A DNA stretch of 64,000 bases from Cryptomeria japonica (lineage: Eukaryota > Streptophyta > Pinopsida > Cupressales > Cupressaceae), in NCBI RefSeq assembly GCF_030272615.1, contig NC_081412.1, forward strand, positions 140,968,747 through 141,032,746. Reading direction: 5' to 3'. The notes under the pieces are model-generated. The model was not told where the DNA came from. It ran no database searches and was given only the letters and a program-made list of their open reading frames with translations. This document shows, piece after piece, positions 33,698-45,195 of this stretch (position 1 is its first letter; each line of letters starts with the position of its first letter). The translations under genes and the position numbers were made by a program.

Positions 33698-35400
33698 GAA
33701 AGGAATTCAAGACTTGAAGAGAAAGCTAGAAGATATTTTAAGCCTAACCATGAATATCAGAACAAGCATGAGTACAGGAGGAACAAAGATAATTCATGCT
33801 ACTATGATGATGAGGAAGGTGTAACTGATGATTCTGATGATGAACCAACAAAAGATTTAGCTAGTGGATCTGATAATGGAAAGGAATGGGTATTCTTTGC
33901 TATCAAGGAAGATGCTCTGAAACCTGTCATTCATAATGAAGAGAAGACCCTTGCTACTAAATTTGAAGACAAGGATGAATGGGTGATAAACAGTGGATGC
34001 TCACATCATATGACTGGAGATAAAAGTAAGTTTGTATCTTTGCAAGAATTTGATGGTGGTCTGGTCAGATTTGGAGATGACAAAGCATGCATTATCAGAG
34101 GAAGAAGAACTATATTATTGGATGGTAAGCATAACACTGATAATGTTTATTATGTTGAAGGTTTAAGGCATAATATATTGATTGTAGGTCAGTAATTATA
34201 GTTCAAGGATGGAAAATGCAAAATCATCAATAGATCTGGATTGGAGATTGCAACTGGTACTCGGACTAGAGGTAACATCTTTCATTTGAACTCCGGTGAG
34301 AAGACATGTTTGATTGCACATATTTATTAGAGTTAGATATGTCATAAGAGGTTGTGTCATGTGTATTTTGATTGTATTGTAAAGATTAGTTCAACTAAAG
34401 CAGATAGAGATATACCTAAGATTGTGAAGCCTCATAATCTGGTATGTAAGGAATGTCAAATGGGAAAGCAAGTCAGAACTTCTTTTAAGAGTATACAAGA
34501 CAAATCTAATGATGTTATTGATCTTGTTCATACTAATTTGTGTGGTCCTGCTAGAATAAGAAGTTTTCAAGGTGATAGATATTTCATGCTAATCATTGAT
34601 GACTATTCTAGAATGATGTGGGTTACTTTTCTAAGGGAGAAATATAAAGCCTTTGAAAAAATCAAGAACTTTAAAGCTATGGTTGAGATAGAGATATTAT
34701 TTAAAATCAAATGCTTAAGACCCAATCAGGGTGGTGAATTCACATCTCGTGAATTTAACAGTTATTGTGAGAAACATGGGATAAGGAGACAATTATTTTC
34801 ACCCTAGACACCTCAGTGGAATGGTGTTGTGGAAAGAAAGAACGGAACTATCCTGGATGCAGCTAGATCTATGATGATGGAAGCTAATTTGCCACATATC
34901 TATTGGAGAGAAGTTGTGAGCATGACGGTGTACACATTCAATAGAGTTCATATCAAAGGAGACACCAATAAGACACCTTATGAGTTATGGTTTGGTCATT
35001 AACCTACAGTTAAGTACTCTAGAATATTTGGTAGTAAATGTTATATCAAAAGAGATGATTCCATTGGAAAGTTTGATCCTATATATGATGAAGGAATATT
35101 TCTTAGTTATTCAAATGAAATAAAAGCATATAGATGTTATAACAAAAGATTTCAGTGATTTGTGGAGAGCGCTAATGTCAAGGTGGATGAGTAGTACAAA
35201 GGTCAAATAAGAACTTATGAGAGAGAACTGGAAATTGAAATGATCATAATTGAACTGGTAACACTTGTACCAAAATAGAATGTTAAACCAGTTACTCCGG
35301 CAGTATTAGAAAATTCAACAATAATTAACGATCAGAGCAAAGAAAAAGAAAGTCAAAAGACTCCTCGGTATGTAAGGTTGAATCATTCAGAAAATTAGAT
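33698..35400 (+). pseudogene. Copia protease and integrase
   Basis: An acidic linker (DDEEGVTDDSDDEPTKD) leads to protease at about 33975-34195. The active-site block reads WVINSGCSHHMTGD, with Asn where the catalytic Asp of D-S-G belongs; LRHNILIVGQ closes the domain. Integrase follows with a degraded His-His/Cys-Cys zinc region (CHKRLCH near 34340, CKECQMGK near 34450). The catalytic core has Asp in DLVHTNLCGP (34520), Asp in IIDDYS (34597) and Glu in NQGGEF (34730). A TAG at 34805 precedes TPQWNGVVERKNG. The C-terminal part (HIKGDTNKTPYELWFGH) runs to about 35160 with more stops. The next block is a linker to reverse transcriptase. Confidence 0.93.
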
Positions 35401-35479
35401 CATTGGAGACAAAATCAAAGGATTGATGACAAGGAGAAGGTTGGTAGTTGAAGAGGTATGTTTAATTTCTCAAAATGAA

Positions 35480-36984
35480 TTGGCATAAGTAGATGAAGCA
35501 TGTAAGGATGAATGTTGGATGAAAGCTATGGAAGAGGAATTGGATCAGATAAAAAAGAACAACACATGGACTTTAGTTCCCTGACATAAAATAAGAATGT
35601 TATTGGAACTAAATGGGTTTATAGGAATAAATTGAATGAAGATGGACAAGTTGTGAGGAACAAGGCTAGATTAGTATGTAAAGGATATTCTCACAAGGAA
35701 GGAATTGATTATGATGAAACTTTTTCTCTGGTAGCTAGGATTGAAGCTATGAGATTATTTCTTTCTTATGATGCCCATAAGAAATACAAGGTTTATTAGA
35801 TAGATGTTAAGTGTGCATTTTTAAATGGAGATCTTGAAGAGGAAGTCTACATTGAGCAACCTGATGGATTTTCACTTTCATATGACAAAAAAATGGTTTG
35901 TAGGTTAAGGAAAGCTTTATATGGATTGAAACAAGCCCCTAGAGCTTGGTATGCTAGATTGGACAAATATCTTTTGAAGCTTGGTTTCACTAAAGGTAAT
36001 GCTGACAGTAACTTATATTATAAGATCACTAATGATGACATATTGATTGTTGAGATCTTTGTGGATGATATCATTTTTTGAGGTGAGGAAAAGTTATGTA
36101 TGGAATTCTCTGATAATATGAAGAATGAATTTAAGATGTCTATGATTGGAGAAATGAGATTTTTATTAGGTTTGCAGATTAACCAGACTGAAGGTATTTT
36201 CATCTATCAAACTAAGTATGCTAGAGAGTTGTTGAAGAAATTTGGTATGGAAAATTCTAAACCAGTTGGTACTCCTATGGTTACAAGTGAGAAATTGACA
36301 AAGAAAGATGTATCAGCTCTGGTAAATCCTACAAGGTATAAATCTATGATTGGAGGTTTGTTATATTTAACTCAGTCTAGACCAGATATAATGAATGTAG
36401 TTTTTATTGTATCAAGATATTAGAGTGATCCTAGAGAGAATCACGAGAGTGCAGTGAAAAGGATTTTCAAATATTTACAAGGAACAACTTAATATGGTTT
36501 GTGGTAGCCTACAGATGATGACTTTACATTATGTGCATATATAGATGACCAAAAAAGCACATTCAATGGAGCTTTCTTTCTTGCAAAGAAACTTGTTTCA
36601 TGGATCAGCAAGAAACAACCATGTACTTCTTTATCTATTGTTGAAGCTGAGTATGTTGTTGTTGCTTCTAGTTGTACACAAGTTCTATGGATGAAGCAAA
36701 TGTTGAAGGATATAAGGGTAGATTGTAATGAGCCGGTAGTTTTTCATTATTATAACTTTGCTACTATTGACATATCAAAGAATATGGTATTTCTTTCTAA
36801 GACAAAGGGCATATCAATCAAGTATAACTTTTTGAAGGAAAAGGTGGAAGAAAATGAAGTCAAATTTGTTTATGTGAACACTAAAGAGTGGATTCCAGAT
36901 ATCTTCACTAAACCTTTGCCCAAGGAATTGTTTGAGTACTTTAGAGACAGATTGGGGGTCTCTGCCCCTCCAATTGAGACTTAA
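35480..36984 (+). pseudogene. Copia reverse transcriptase and RNase H
   Basis: RT begins near 35490 (EACKDECWMKAMEEELDQI) and continues with [17 protein letters not shown] near 35800. Then come [20 protein letters not shown] (35913-35972) and the catalytic box IVEIFVDDIIF at 36048-36080, followed at once by a TGA. The connection domain has MIGEMRFLLGLQI and the LYLTQSRPDIMNV block (36360). RNase H shows ISKKQPCTSLSIVEAEY near 36610 and finishes with DIFTKPLPKELFEYFRDRLGV; the stop is at 36982. Stops at 35581, 36079, 36421 and elsewhere inactivate it. Confidence 0.95.
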
Positions 36985-37144
36985 GTGGTGCTAATTGGCA
37001 TCAGTCTGATATGCATTATCAAAACTATCATTCATTCTAGATTGATGAGTTGGTGCTACTACTCAGGGGTAGTAGTCAGCTATGTGGTTCAGAGGTTATA
37101 TAGTTTTTCTTTGATGTTTATGTCAGATTTATGGTATTGATGTC

Positions 37145-37353
37145 AAAAGGGGGAGAGATATACATGTGAAAAATAGAGCTTAATAGAGATATCAATCACG
37201 GGGGGAGTTTGGTCTATGGTTTGGCTATCTAGTTTAGAACTTCATTTATATATCATTTGTTGGATGTCTTCCATTGAGGGAGACTTGTTTGGCACTTCTT
37301 GGCACTTGGAATTTTTTCACATCTAGTATTGCCATCAATGCCAAAGGGGAAGA
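37145..37353 (+). other. Three polypurine tracts of copia element C
   Basis: AAAAGGGGGAGAGA (37145-37158), GGGGGGAG (near 37200) and AAAGGGGAAGA (37343-37353, abutting the LTR). Confidence 0.8.
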
Positions 37354-37354
37354 T

Positions 37355-38577
37355 TGTTGACAATTTGGAGGAATTGGTTATGTGTTGTATTAATGTTTGT
37401 CATTGATGTCAACACTAGCTTCTTTGGTTATCTACCAAGTTCCGCTAGAGTGGTTGGAGTTTGATAATGATCAGGAGATTTCTCTCCGGTATATTTTGAT
37501 TGGTGGAATTGGTTTGGTTCAGTTATTCATGTTATTCACATGCATGTCACATTTAGTTGGTTCAAGATTTGGTGATCCAGAAGATATCATATGTTTTAGT
37601 AAGCCATTTGTTTACCGGTAAGGGTTCTACCGGTAGAGCTTTATTGAAGATATTTTGATGGATTCAATAAGTGGTGTTGGTGTGGCTTCTAGAGGGTTTT
37701 TAGGATGCTGATGGTTATCTTGTTCATGTTTTAGTTGATCGGCAATGTTTCATTTGGTTTATGGCAACCTATTTTAGGTTCGGTCTTATTTTGTTAGGTT
37801 ATGGACTAGTTTATGTAACGTGTTGGTGGATGCTCCCAATGCGTTACCGGTTGGATTTATTGTTTGGTTATTGTTATTTTTTTCTTAAGCTGACTTAGAT
37901 TATCATCAGTTTGTGGGTTTATCTAATCAATTTATTGTATTATCTTTAGGTGGCCAACCTAATTGTCTAGGTCCCAAGTTGGTATAAATATAATGTAAGA
38001 TCTCTTTGTAGATCATTGATCGTGGGTTATGGGATTATCTGTGTGCGAATATAGTTGTAATCATATGCAAAGGTTTTGGTCAATCATAGGTGATCAAATT
38101 AAGTTTGTGTAAGAGGTTTAAGACCTCCAGCATTGAGCTTAACCAGAATTGTACTCAGGCATAGGAGATGATATTCTTACAGTTCATTCTTATTTCTAGA
38201 TTGTAGTCTAGATATCTTTTGTAGTCAGTGAGACTCCTTTGCGATGAGTAGTGCACTCTAGGTTGTTCGCCTTCCTACATGTGCAGGCTCCTTATTGTAA
38301 TCACATACTTACTACAGAAGTATCATCTGACTAAGGGTAGGCTTCCCACCGTGGTTTTTCCCTTTACCAGATTTTCCACGTACAAATATCAGTGTTATGT
38401 GTTGTGGATGCATGGTATTTGGTTTATGATTTATGTTTATGCTTAATTGATATATCTTCTATTTTGTTATTTGGTTTATTCATTTTGGTAAAAACAATTA
38501 TGTGCTTAAAGTTTCATAATCTATTAACAACTGATTCACCCCCCCCACCTCTTAGTTGTTCACCGATTATCCTAATA
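37355..38577 (+). repeat. 3' LTR of copia element C (1,223 bp)
   Basis: It starts TGTTGACAATTTGG and ends ATCCTAATA (the final CA is changed to TA). TATAAATA is at 37983-37990. It aligns end to end with 31539-32758. It is followed directly by GTGGG. Confidence 0.95.
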
Positions 38578-40933
38578 GTGGGTGTATGACTTGGAAACCA
38601 CCGAACATGTGATATAGAAGATATCTCAGTTGAATAGCTCAGGGTTTGAGTAGAGTGGGTCATGCTAACTATGGTTTTGAAAGTGGCGACGCTAGGCGGG
38701 AAAAACACAAATAGACTAGCGGAGACTAAAACCAATTGGGTCTTCAAAGGTGACATGGATAACATGATTGTCTCAAGATTACTTAATGCAATAGTAGGCT
38801 TGATTGAAGATGATACCGACATAGAAACTAGAGAATGAGAAGAAAGAAGAGGGGGAGAAAATAGTACCTATGCTAGAGAGGTTGTTGATGCAAGTGGGGC
38901 TTGCATTGATAAAGGGATGAGCCTATGAACTCTCGAGAACACTAGAAGTATTATTTTGCTTCTTCTAAGAGGTTGTGACTTCCTCTAGAGAACCTTGCTA
39001 CTTTGGGGTTCGACTTGGTCGCTTCCTCGAGGCCTCAAATCAAGGCCTTCCAACAGGTTTCTTTATAAAGTGAAATATGGTCTCATGTGTGAGGCTTGGG
39101 GCAATGATCTTGATTTGTTTTTCCTTTCCTATAGGTGTCTCAACTTATTCTGCAAAATCTCCTTCATCAGTGCCACTCAAAGGAGGATCATAATCTTCCT
39201 CAGTGTCATTGTTATATTTCCACCATTCTTCTTCAAAATTTTCATCACTAGGGAGATTTCCCAATCCTACTTTGGTTTCTTTGATCTCTTGCCTATATAC
39301 CAAAAAGGCATGCCTCTTATCCTCAAACCAACTATCTTCCTCCATTTTTTTGTATAAAGGGAGTGGCAATTTCTTGGTCGGGACGTACTTTTCTTTCACC
39401 CTATAGAAAGATAACCAAGGTGGTCTTTCTTCCTTGGGGGTGAGATGAAAACTTACGTATAATGCTGAGTTATTCTCTTGAGGTTTTCTCCATGAAACCT
39501 AGGTGGGGTTGTGCGGTACATGCACTATAGGATTCTTTCTTGAGGAAAGGCATCCATCTGGGTCATAACTCCATTTATCATCAATAACAACAAGGCCTAC
39601 CTAAACCAGCTTGGAATTGAGCATGCCCTCTACATGGAGTCTTTTAGAGACAACAATGGGTCCAATTATCTTGTTGTCCTTTAATATGGAAACCCCATGT
39701 CTCCTTGAACCTATGTGTTGCTCAATAATGACCAGTTGCTTGAACATCTCTAGGGCCAAAGAGCAATCCAAAAGGGATGCAGGAGGAGAAAAGGCTCCTC
39801 AACGAACCCATGAGTTCTGATGAAAGAAAATCTTGCCCCTAGATACCAATCACATGGGAGAATATTGGATGTCATCTGAGAAATTTGTGCTTTTGAAAAG
39901 TGAGTGAGTGAATATGTATCTATTTTACTCAAATCCTACATTGCAGAGACTAAGAAGGCATTTGGAAATGCATAGGCATCATGTGTGGCAGACAACAAAT
40001 GGGTCCATACCGTTATAGGATTATTTCTATTCTAACTGTCATATATTGAAATCTCTATGAATTCTTTAAAAAAATTAGGATTATGGTGCAGAAACATGTC
40101 AGTCAGGAAAGAAGTCTACCTAAACCAGCATTTCTTTTTTAAATTCCTTAGATGTCCCACCACCTCGTGCACCAAGACATCCACAAAGTCAAACCGGAAG
40201 GCTTCTTTCTTCTTGCAGAAATTAAACAAGAAACCCATCTAAAATGGATAAATATTTTGATCACCATCCAAACCAAAAATATATGCCAGTATAGATGCAA
40301 TGTCTTTCACATCTTGTGGTTTGATGTCATCATAAGCCAATGGGAATCAAGGGAGATTGGCGCTCTCCAGGTGTCTTTTCATCAAGTCGTTACAGAAACC
40401 AACAACAGTGTATTTGTTCTTCCAATAATCTTCTAGGGTCTTTTTCTAGAAAATCATTATATTACTGTCAATTTGAGGGATACACAACATATCCCTAACG
40501 ACTTCTACATTTATCACTACTCTTAGTGATTCTCCTTCAATTATTAGCGGGTTTGGGTTAAAATTTTCAATGCATTCATCTATGAAATTAGGGGAATGAG
40601 GCACCATAGGAACCATATGTTGTGGGAGGCCAAAGTGCCAAAGCTGAAAGGTAGACCTACTTGAACCACTCTTCTTCCATCTCTGATAGGCGGCCTCTTG
40701 AAGGGTCTTCAACTGAATGTGGAGATTTGGATCAAAAAAATTTCAAACTTGTTTGCAACCATAACACTGTCTTTGGCAAGGTCTTTTTCTTTTTCTTTAG
40801 TGAATGGACGTTCAAGATTCGGAGGCATGACATGGGCAAAAAAAGATGCATCTCGAAAAATGTCCACATACTGGCCATCGAGAGAGGTACCAGAAGCTCT
40901 TGCAGATGATGCCATTTTACTATGTTTTCTCAT
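38578..40933 (-). pseudogene. Unknown ORF remnant, N-terminal side, split by copia element C
   Basis: The minus-strand reading starts near 40918 with MASSARASGTSLDGQYVDIF. It continues with FFAHVMPPNLERPFTKEKEK, then 40712-40446 (EAAYQRWKKSGSSRSTFQLW, LPQHMVPMVPHSPNFIDECI, VRDMLCIPQ). Later blocks include KQLVIIEQHIGSRRHGVSIL near 39720, an acidic segment (39399-39145: NFEEEWWKYNNDTEEDYDPP) and a Ser-rich stretch (38822-38578). Frames shift repeatedly. It does not match gag, pol or integrase motifs I know. Its place downstream of the gypsy B integrase, same strand, makes it a candidate additional ORF of that element, or a separate older element. Its continuation is 31533-29691. Confidence 0.55.
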
Positions 40934-41496
40934 AATTTATACTAAGATGCTGGGAAAACTTTTCTATTGTTTTATTTTGTTGTTGCATGCGCATCTTATC
41001 CTTGATAAAACCTATTCATGAGGATGGCATCCCACAAAATCGTACTGAATGGTATGTTAATTGAGAGTTAAATGGATAAAGGCTCCAACTCACACATAAG
41101 TGCAAAATTAATTTGTGTTATGCGTGTATTACTGCCAATTCACTGGATAGTGAGGCAATCATGCCCTTTACTACCATTGTTTGAAAACTTTTTGTGCTGA
41201 CTAGTATGACATTCTTGATAGAAGAGCTCCATGAATTCTTTATATATTTATGAAGCCCTATCGAACATGTATACGTGGGAGATTACTTAAGATCTATCGC
41301 AAAAGGAAAAATCATGGATGGATGCGTGGTAGCAGCTTGTGATATGCACATCCTCCAAAAATATTGCATTGGAGGGATGATTAAAGGATAATATGTATGG
41401 AAATAAACACCATTAACACCAACTTACGTTAATGAATGAGCCATTGATACTGATCTAGGCATAAGATTTCTATAAATACCACTTGAGAAAGTAGTT
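40934..41496. other. Unassigned stretch
   Basis: Only short frames are present. I see no LTR ends, primer site or coding motif. It separates the minus-strand remnant from the plus-strand antisense ORF and could hold the promoter of the latter. Confidence 0.35.
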
Positions 41497-42226
41497 GTGA
41501 TCATACTGAAAATCAATCCTCAGTGGTTTAGGATAGGAGTAATGGATACTCCCATTAGACTAGTGAGCATGGGCAATCAAGTCACTTTCTTAGGGAATAT
41601 CTTAGACCATTGTCTACAAAGGATGACGACCCATAACAACTCCATAGTTCTAGCTGCTATCAAATGGGTCTTGGGAGAAGATTTGTAGGCTTTGAAGACC
41701 AATATCATGTAAACATAGATATCACTACCCACTTTGTTGCCTCCCTATTGGATATTGCTCTGCCCAAAACCTTATCATGCACCTTATTGACCTTCTTTTT
41801 CAAAAGAAGTACCTAGGTGGGTTGGACGTGGTGATTGCCTATGTAGACCCCATTCGAGGCATCCCTGTAGCCTCATACCTGAGGCATTACATTGATGATA
41901 GGGAGGTAGTTCCATGTCTGACCTTGGTCTCTAGTTTCAAAACAATGTCAATAATGACCCACCACTACCGAGTGTGGTAAGCGACTGACTTTTTGTTGAA
42001 GATTCACCTCCTAGTTGACACAGATGGCAGGGTAACATGGTATTCAGACTTCCAGGACCACATTTTCCCAAGAATCATGACTCCTGAGGATCCTTCTATC
42101 CTCCAAGTGGTTTTGTTCTTCTTGGACTCGGACTTAGATTTTCAGGATGAAGATGACAATGATGATGAAGACAACGAAGTTGATGAAGTAGATCTTGAAG
42201 AAGAAGACAACGACAATGAAGAATAA
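41497..42226 (+). pseudogene. Antisense ORF remnant with acidic C-terminus next to gypsy B
   Basis: Plus-strand coding is spread over three frames: 41497-41658 (MDTPIRLVSMGNQVTFLGN, then HNNSIVLAAIKW), 41658 to about 41775 (GFEDQYHVNIDITTHFVASL) and 41777-42226 (LGGLDVVIAYVDPIRGIPV, RHYIDDREVVPCLT, THHYRVW, stop, TDFLLKIHLLVDTDGRVTWY). The last 36 residues are almost all Asp and Glu. About 240 codons in all. The gene points toward the 3' end of the gypsy B integrase, which is on the other strand 312 bases away. Some Tat-group gypsy elements carry an extra antisense ORF between integrase and the 3' LTR, so that is the likeliest identity. The biochemical role is unknown. Confidence 0.55.
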
Positions 42227-42537
42227 CCAATCCTTTCCTCTACAAGAAATCTATCCTCCTCTTTTGTAATTTTCTCAAATGTAATAATGACCTAAGAGCC
42301 TCTTTTGAATGTAATATGTAAATAAACCCTATATAATATAAAAGATAGTTTGTTTTTGGCTTATCATGGCTTCTTTGACTCAAAATTCTTGTCAATTCTT
42401 GATTTTTCTATTCTCTTGGCTCAAAAAACAACTCAGAACTTAAGAGCATAAAGAATAAGGACTAGGACAAAAATGGCCTTTGAAAAAGAAGGAAGAAACA
42501 CTATTTACAATATTTACACGTCAAAAGAAGGAAGAGC
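42227..42537. other. Intergenic gap between converging frames
   Basis: The stretch is AT-rich. It has AATGTAATATGTAAATAAACC-type text near 42308-42330 that could hold the poly(A) signals of the plus-strand ORF. No coding signal. Confidence 0.4.
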
Positions 42538-43314
42538 CTAATGAAAAGATTTGAGATGGATCCCATTGACTGGGATCTCCAATAGCTCACCTTGTGAGTT
42601 CTCCAAAATGAAAGCGTTAAAACCTTTGCACTCAAAAATGTGGAATGGGCCTTCCCACAAGCTGTCAAACTTGGTGTGGTGTCCTAGCTTAGCACTGCAT
42701 TCGTTATACTTTAGGATGAGATCCCCCTGTATAAAACTAGGGTCTGAGTTATTTCTGTTAAACCTTTTTTCATGATTTGCTGGCAATTTTGGAGGGATTC
42801 AAAAGCCGCCTCTCTTTCTTCTTGCAACTCTAAGAGCTCCACCAACCTTACTTCCATAGGCTCATTTTATTCCATCTCAAGGGATTTCAAGAGCTGCAAA
42901 GATGGAATCTCTGATGAGATTGGAAAAGTGCTTCCTTCCTATATACGATCCTCTATGGGGAGTTCTTTAGCACTTATTTGGGAATCACTCTATCCACCCA
43001 AAGTGTGCTTTTCAAATGAAAGTGCCATTCTCTTTTATAATTTGCCCCAATTCTTTTAATAAGATGGATCAATTTTTTTATTGGTGGACTTGACCAAACC
43101 ATTCCCTTGCAGGTAGTAGTTTGAGGAATTCTTTAGATAAATGCCATGGCTTAGGGAGAACTAGGTAACCCTAGACCCTATGAATGATCTAGTTTTATCT
43201 GATATTATGGTCCTCGATGGACCAAACATTATAACTAGCTCCTCTAAAATGCTCAAAATCTTAGTTTTGGTTGTGTTCTTTAGCGACACTGCTTCTGTCC
43301 AACGTGTGAAGTAG
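42538..43314 (-). pseudogene. Gypsy B integrase, catalytic core second part and C-terminus
   Basis: After the insertion, the minus-strand frame resumes with YFTRWTEAVSLKNTTKTK near 43300 and then LSILEELVIMFGPSRTI. The far C-terminal part, at 42786-42538, shows SFIQGDLILKY, then FDSLWEGPFHIFECKGF and GELLEIPVNGIHLKSF. This tail pattern (GDLVLKY, KFDSLWEGPF, PVNG-HLK) is common in Tat/Athila-type gypsy integrases. The middle, with the second Asp and the Glu, is degraded between 43200 and 42790. Confidence 0.85.
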
Positions 43315-45143
43315 TCTATTGTAAGGCCTTCCCCAAACCAAGCTTTGATTTACTTAGTTGACCATGTTTGACCTATTAATAAATGCTTTATAATTCAATA
43401 GAATGGACTATGTTAGGCAGATAGGTTTGTGAGAAAAATAATTGAACCAAGTTATAGAGTTATTGCACCTAGTGGTGTACTTTTGAGGTGTTATGAAGTT
43501 GAAATCCTAAAAGACCCATTGATTGGATAATCTTGATTTAATGTATGTCAGCTATGTCTAGATGTAGAACTTATATGATTCTGTGATTGGGTAACATTGA
43601 TGAATGTGGATGCTTCATTTATATGCTTTATAAATACAAAACTCTATATGATTCTAGAATAGGATAAATTTGAGAGGAAGTATGTCATTATTAGATTTGC
43701 AGGACTTTACTATGATGATAGAAATAGGAATGCATGTTTTAATGTATGGATCAAAATTATGTGAATGATGATAATTGTTATGAGGAGTTATTTGGATGAA
43801 AGATGTATTGATTGATAAATGTATGTTGTATGTAGAGTGTTGTAGTGCATTATTATTCATGTGTTTTATATTATATGAGATTACTTGGAAGTACTAATGT
43901 GTGAATTGAGTTGCGCAGGAATTATCCATGTGACCATGGAAATATTATGGAGAACCAAACCTAGACTTATGTATGTTCGTAAGCTAGGGGTTGTCTATTA
44001 GGAGAGACAACACCCCATTTGTGTTGTATTTTATTCGTAACAGTGTATGTTGCATGAGTGTTAAGTGTCATTTAAATTTAATGTGTAAAACCCACAAGAG
44101 ACGATTTCATGTTTTAAATTGTAAAAGTGTTTTATTTGTGTCACTTGACACGTGTGGATTTAAGTTTAAATGTTTTATTTTTGTCTCTTGGTGGGAAAGT
44201 GTTCAACTATAGCTTTTTCAAATAATATAAGGTGTTGTCATAAATACCTTTGGAAAGGAATCTTTGGAGAGGTCAACATATGTTTGACCCGAAAATAAAC
44301 TTCAGAGGGGTTTAAAATGGGTTAAATGAACACCTAGGGGTAGTTTAATAGGGTTTCCTAAAGCCCATAAGGTATACCTAGGGGTTAGGGGTAATTTTAG
44401 GCAAGTTTCTACTTTTAAGTGACCTTTTTGACACTTTAAAAATTGGCTTTTCTGAGTTGTGCGAAAATTGAAATTGGAAGTTTGATCTAATTGAAAACTT
44501 TCCTATTCGAATGAGAGTCTTTTTCCCATCCTGTCTTACTTTCCTTTTTGGTTTTTAGAAACTTGTGAGAACTCAGAGAATGAGCTTCTTAAGCAAGAAT
44601 TTGAAAATTTGAGGGTAATCACCCACTCTCCATTTTTGGAGAGAAAAGAATTTTGTAAAGAAAAAAAAAGATAGGATTTTTGGTTGGAGAATTTTAGCTA
44701 AGGGTAGAAAGAGAAGAACCGTGGAATTGGGCTGCTCATCCTCAACCAAACTATACTACCTTTTGGGCAGATTAAGGGTGGTCGTAATTATCATATAATG
44801 GATTTCTTATTGCATGTGTTTGTAAGTAATGTTGTGAAAAAGATTTGTTTTCGTGCATGCTCTCTTGGAAATTTATTTGGTAAATTGTTTTATACTTTGT
44901 ATGTGTGTTTGGGAGTAATCAAGATCTCCTACTCTTGGGAGAGAGGATGATCTTGTGGGTAGTAGAAGTGCCAGCCCTCGAGTGAGAGACTCTCGTTATG
45001 AGAGCGATCACAAGGGAATTTGTGTGACCCTTGTTGCATGGCTTGTTTATACATTGGGGGTCATAAGGAGGGAAATAAGGCATGAATGCCTTGGGGGGCA
45101 TAAGGAATAAAGGGTTGATTATGTTATACTTGATGTATTTTGG

Positions 45144-45195
45144 TTGCCATGAGGTGGCTATATGCTTTAGTTTGCCATGAGGTGGCTATTTGTTT
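45144..45195. repeat. 28-bp tandem repeat
   Basis: TTGCCATGAGGTGGCTAT occurs at about 45145 and 45173, with a third partial TTTTGCCAT near 45194. Confidence 0.7.

Larger units (their letters stand above)
31539..38577 (+). mobile_element. Complete Ty1/copia element C (7,039 bp), Sirevirus-like
   Basis: Both LTRs, the primer site, gag, zinc knuckle, protease, integrase, reverse transcriptase, RNase H and the polypurine tract are in the canonical copia order on the plus strand. The target duplication GTGGG is perfect at 31534-31538 and 38578-38582. Three purine tracts and the initiator tRNA-Met primer site fit the Sirevirus group. All frames are broken. The two LTRs differ at roughly 17 of the first 155 bases by eye, so the insertion is old. 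It interrupts an unknown minus-strand reading frame, which resumes in phase on the other side. Confidence 0.97.

Noticed and set aside
38995-39406. Plus-strand frames of 120 and 67 codons with hydrophobic stretches
   Set aside because: Antisense to the acidic segment of the minus-strand unknown ORF; no conserved pattern.
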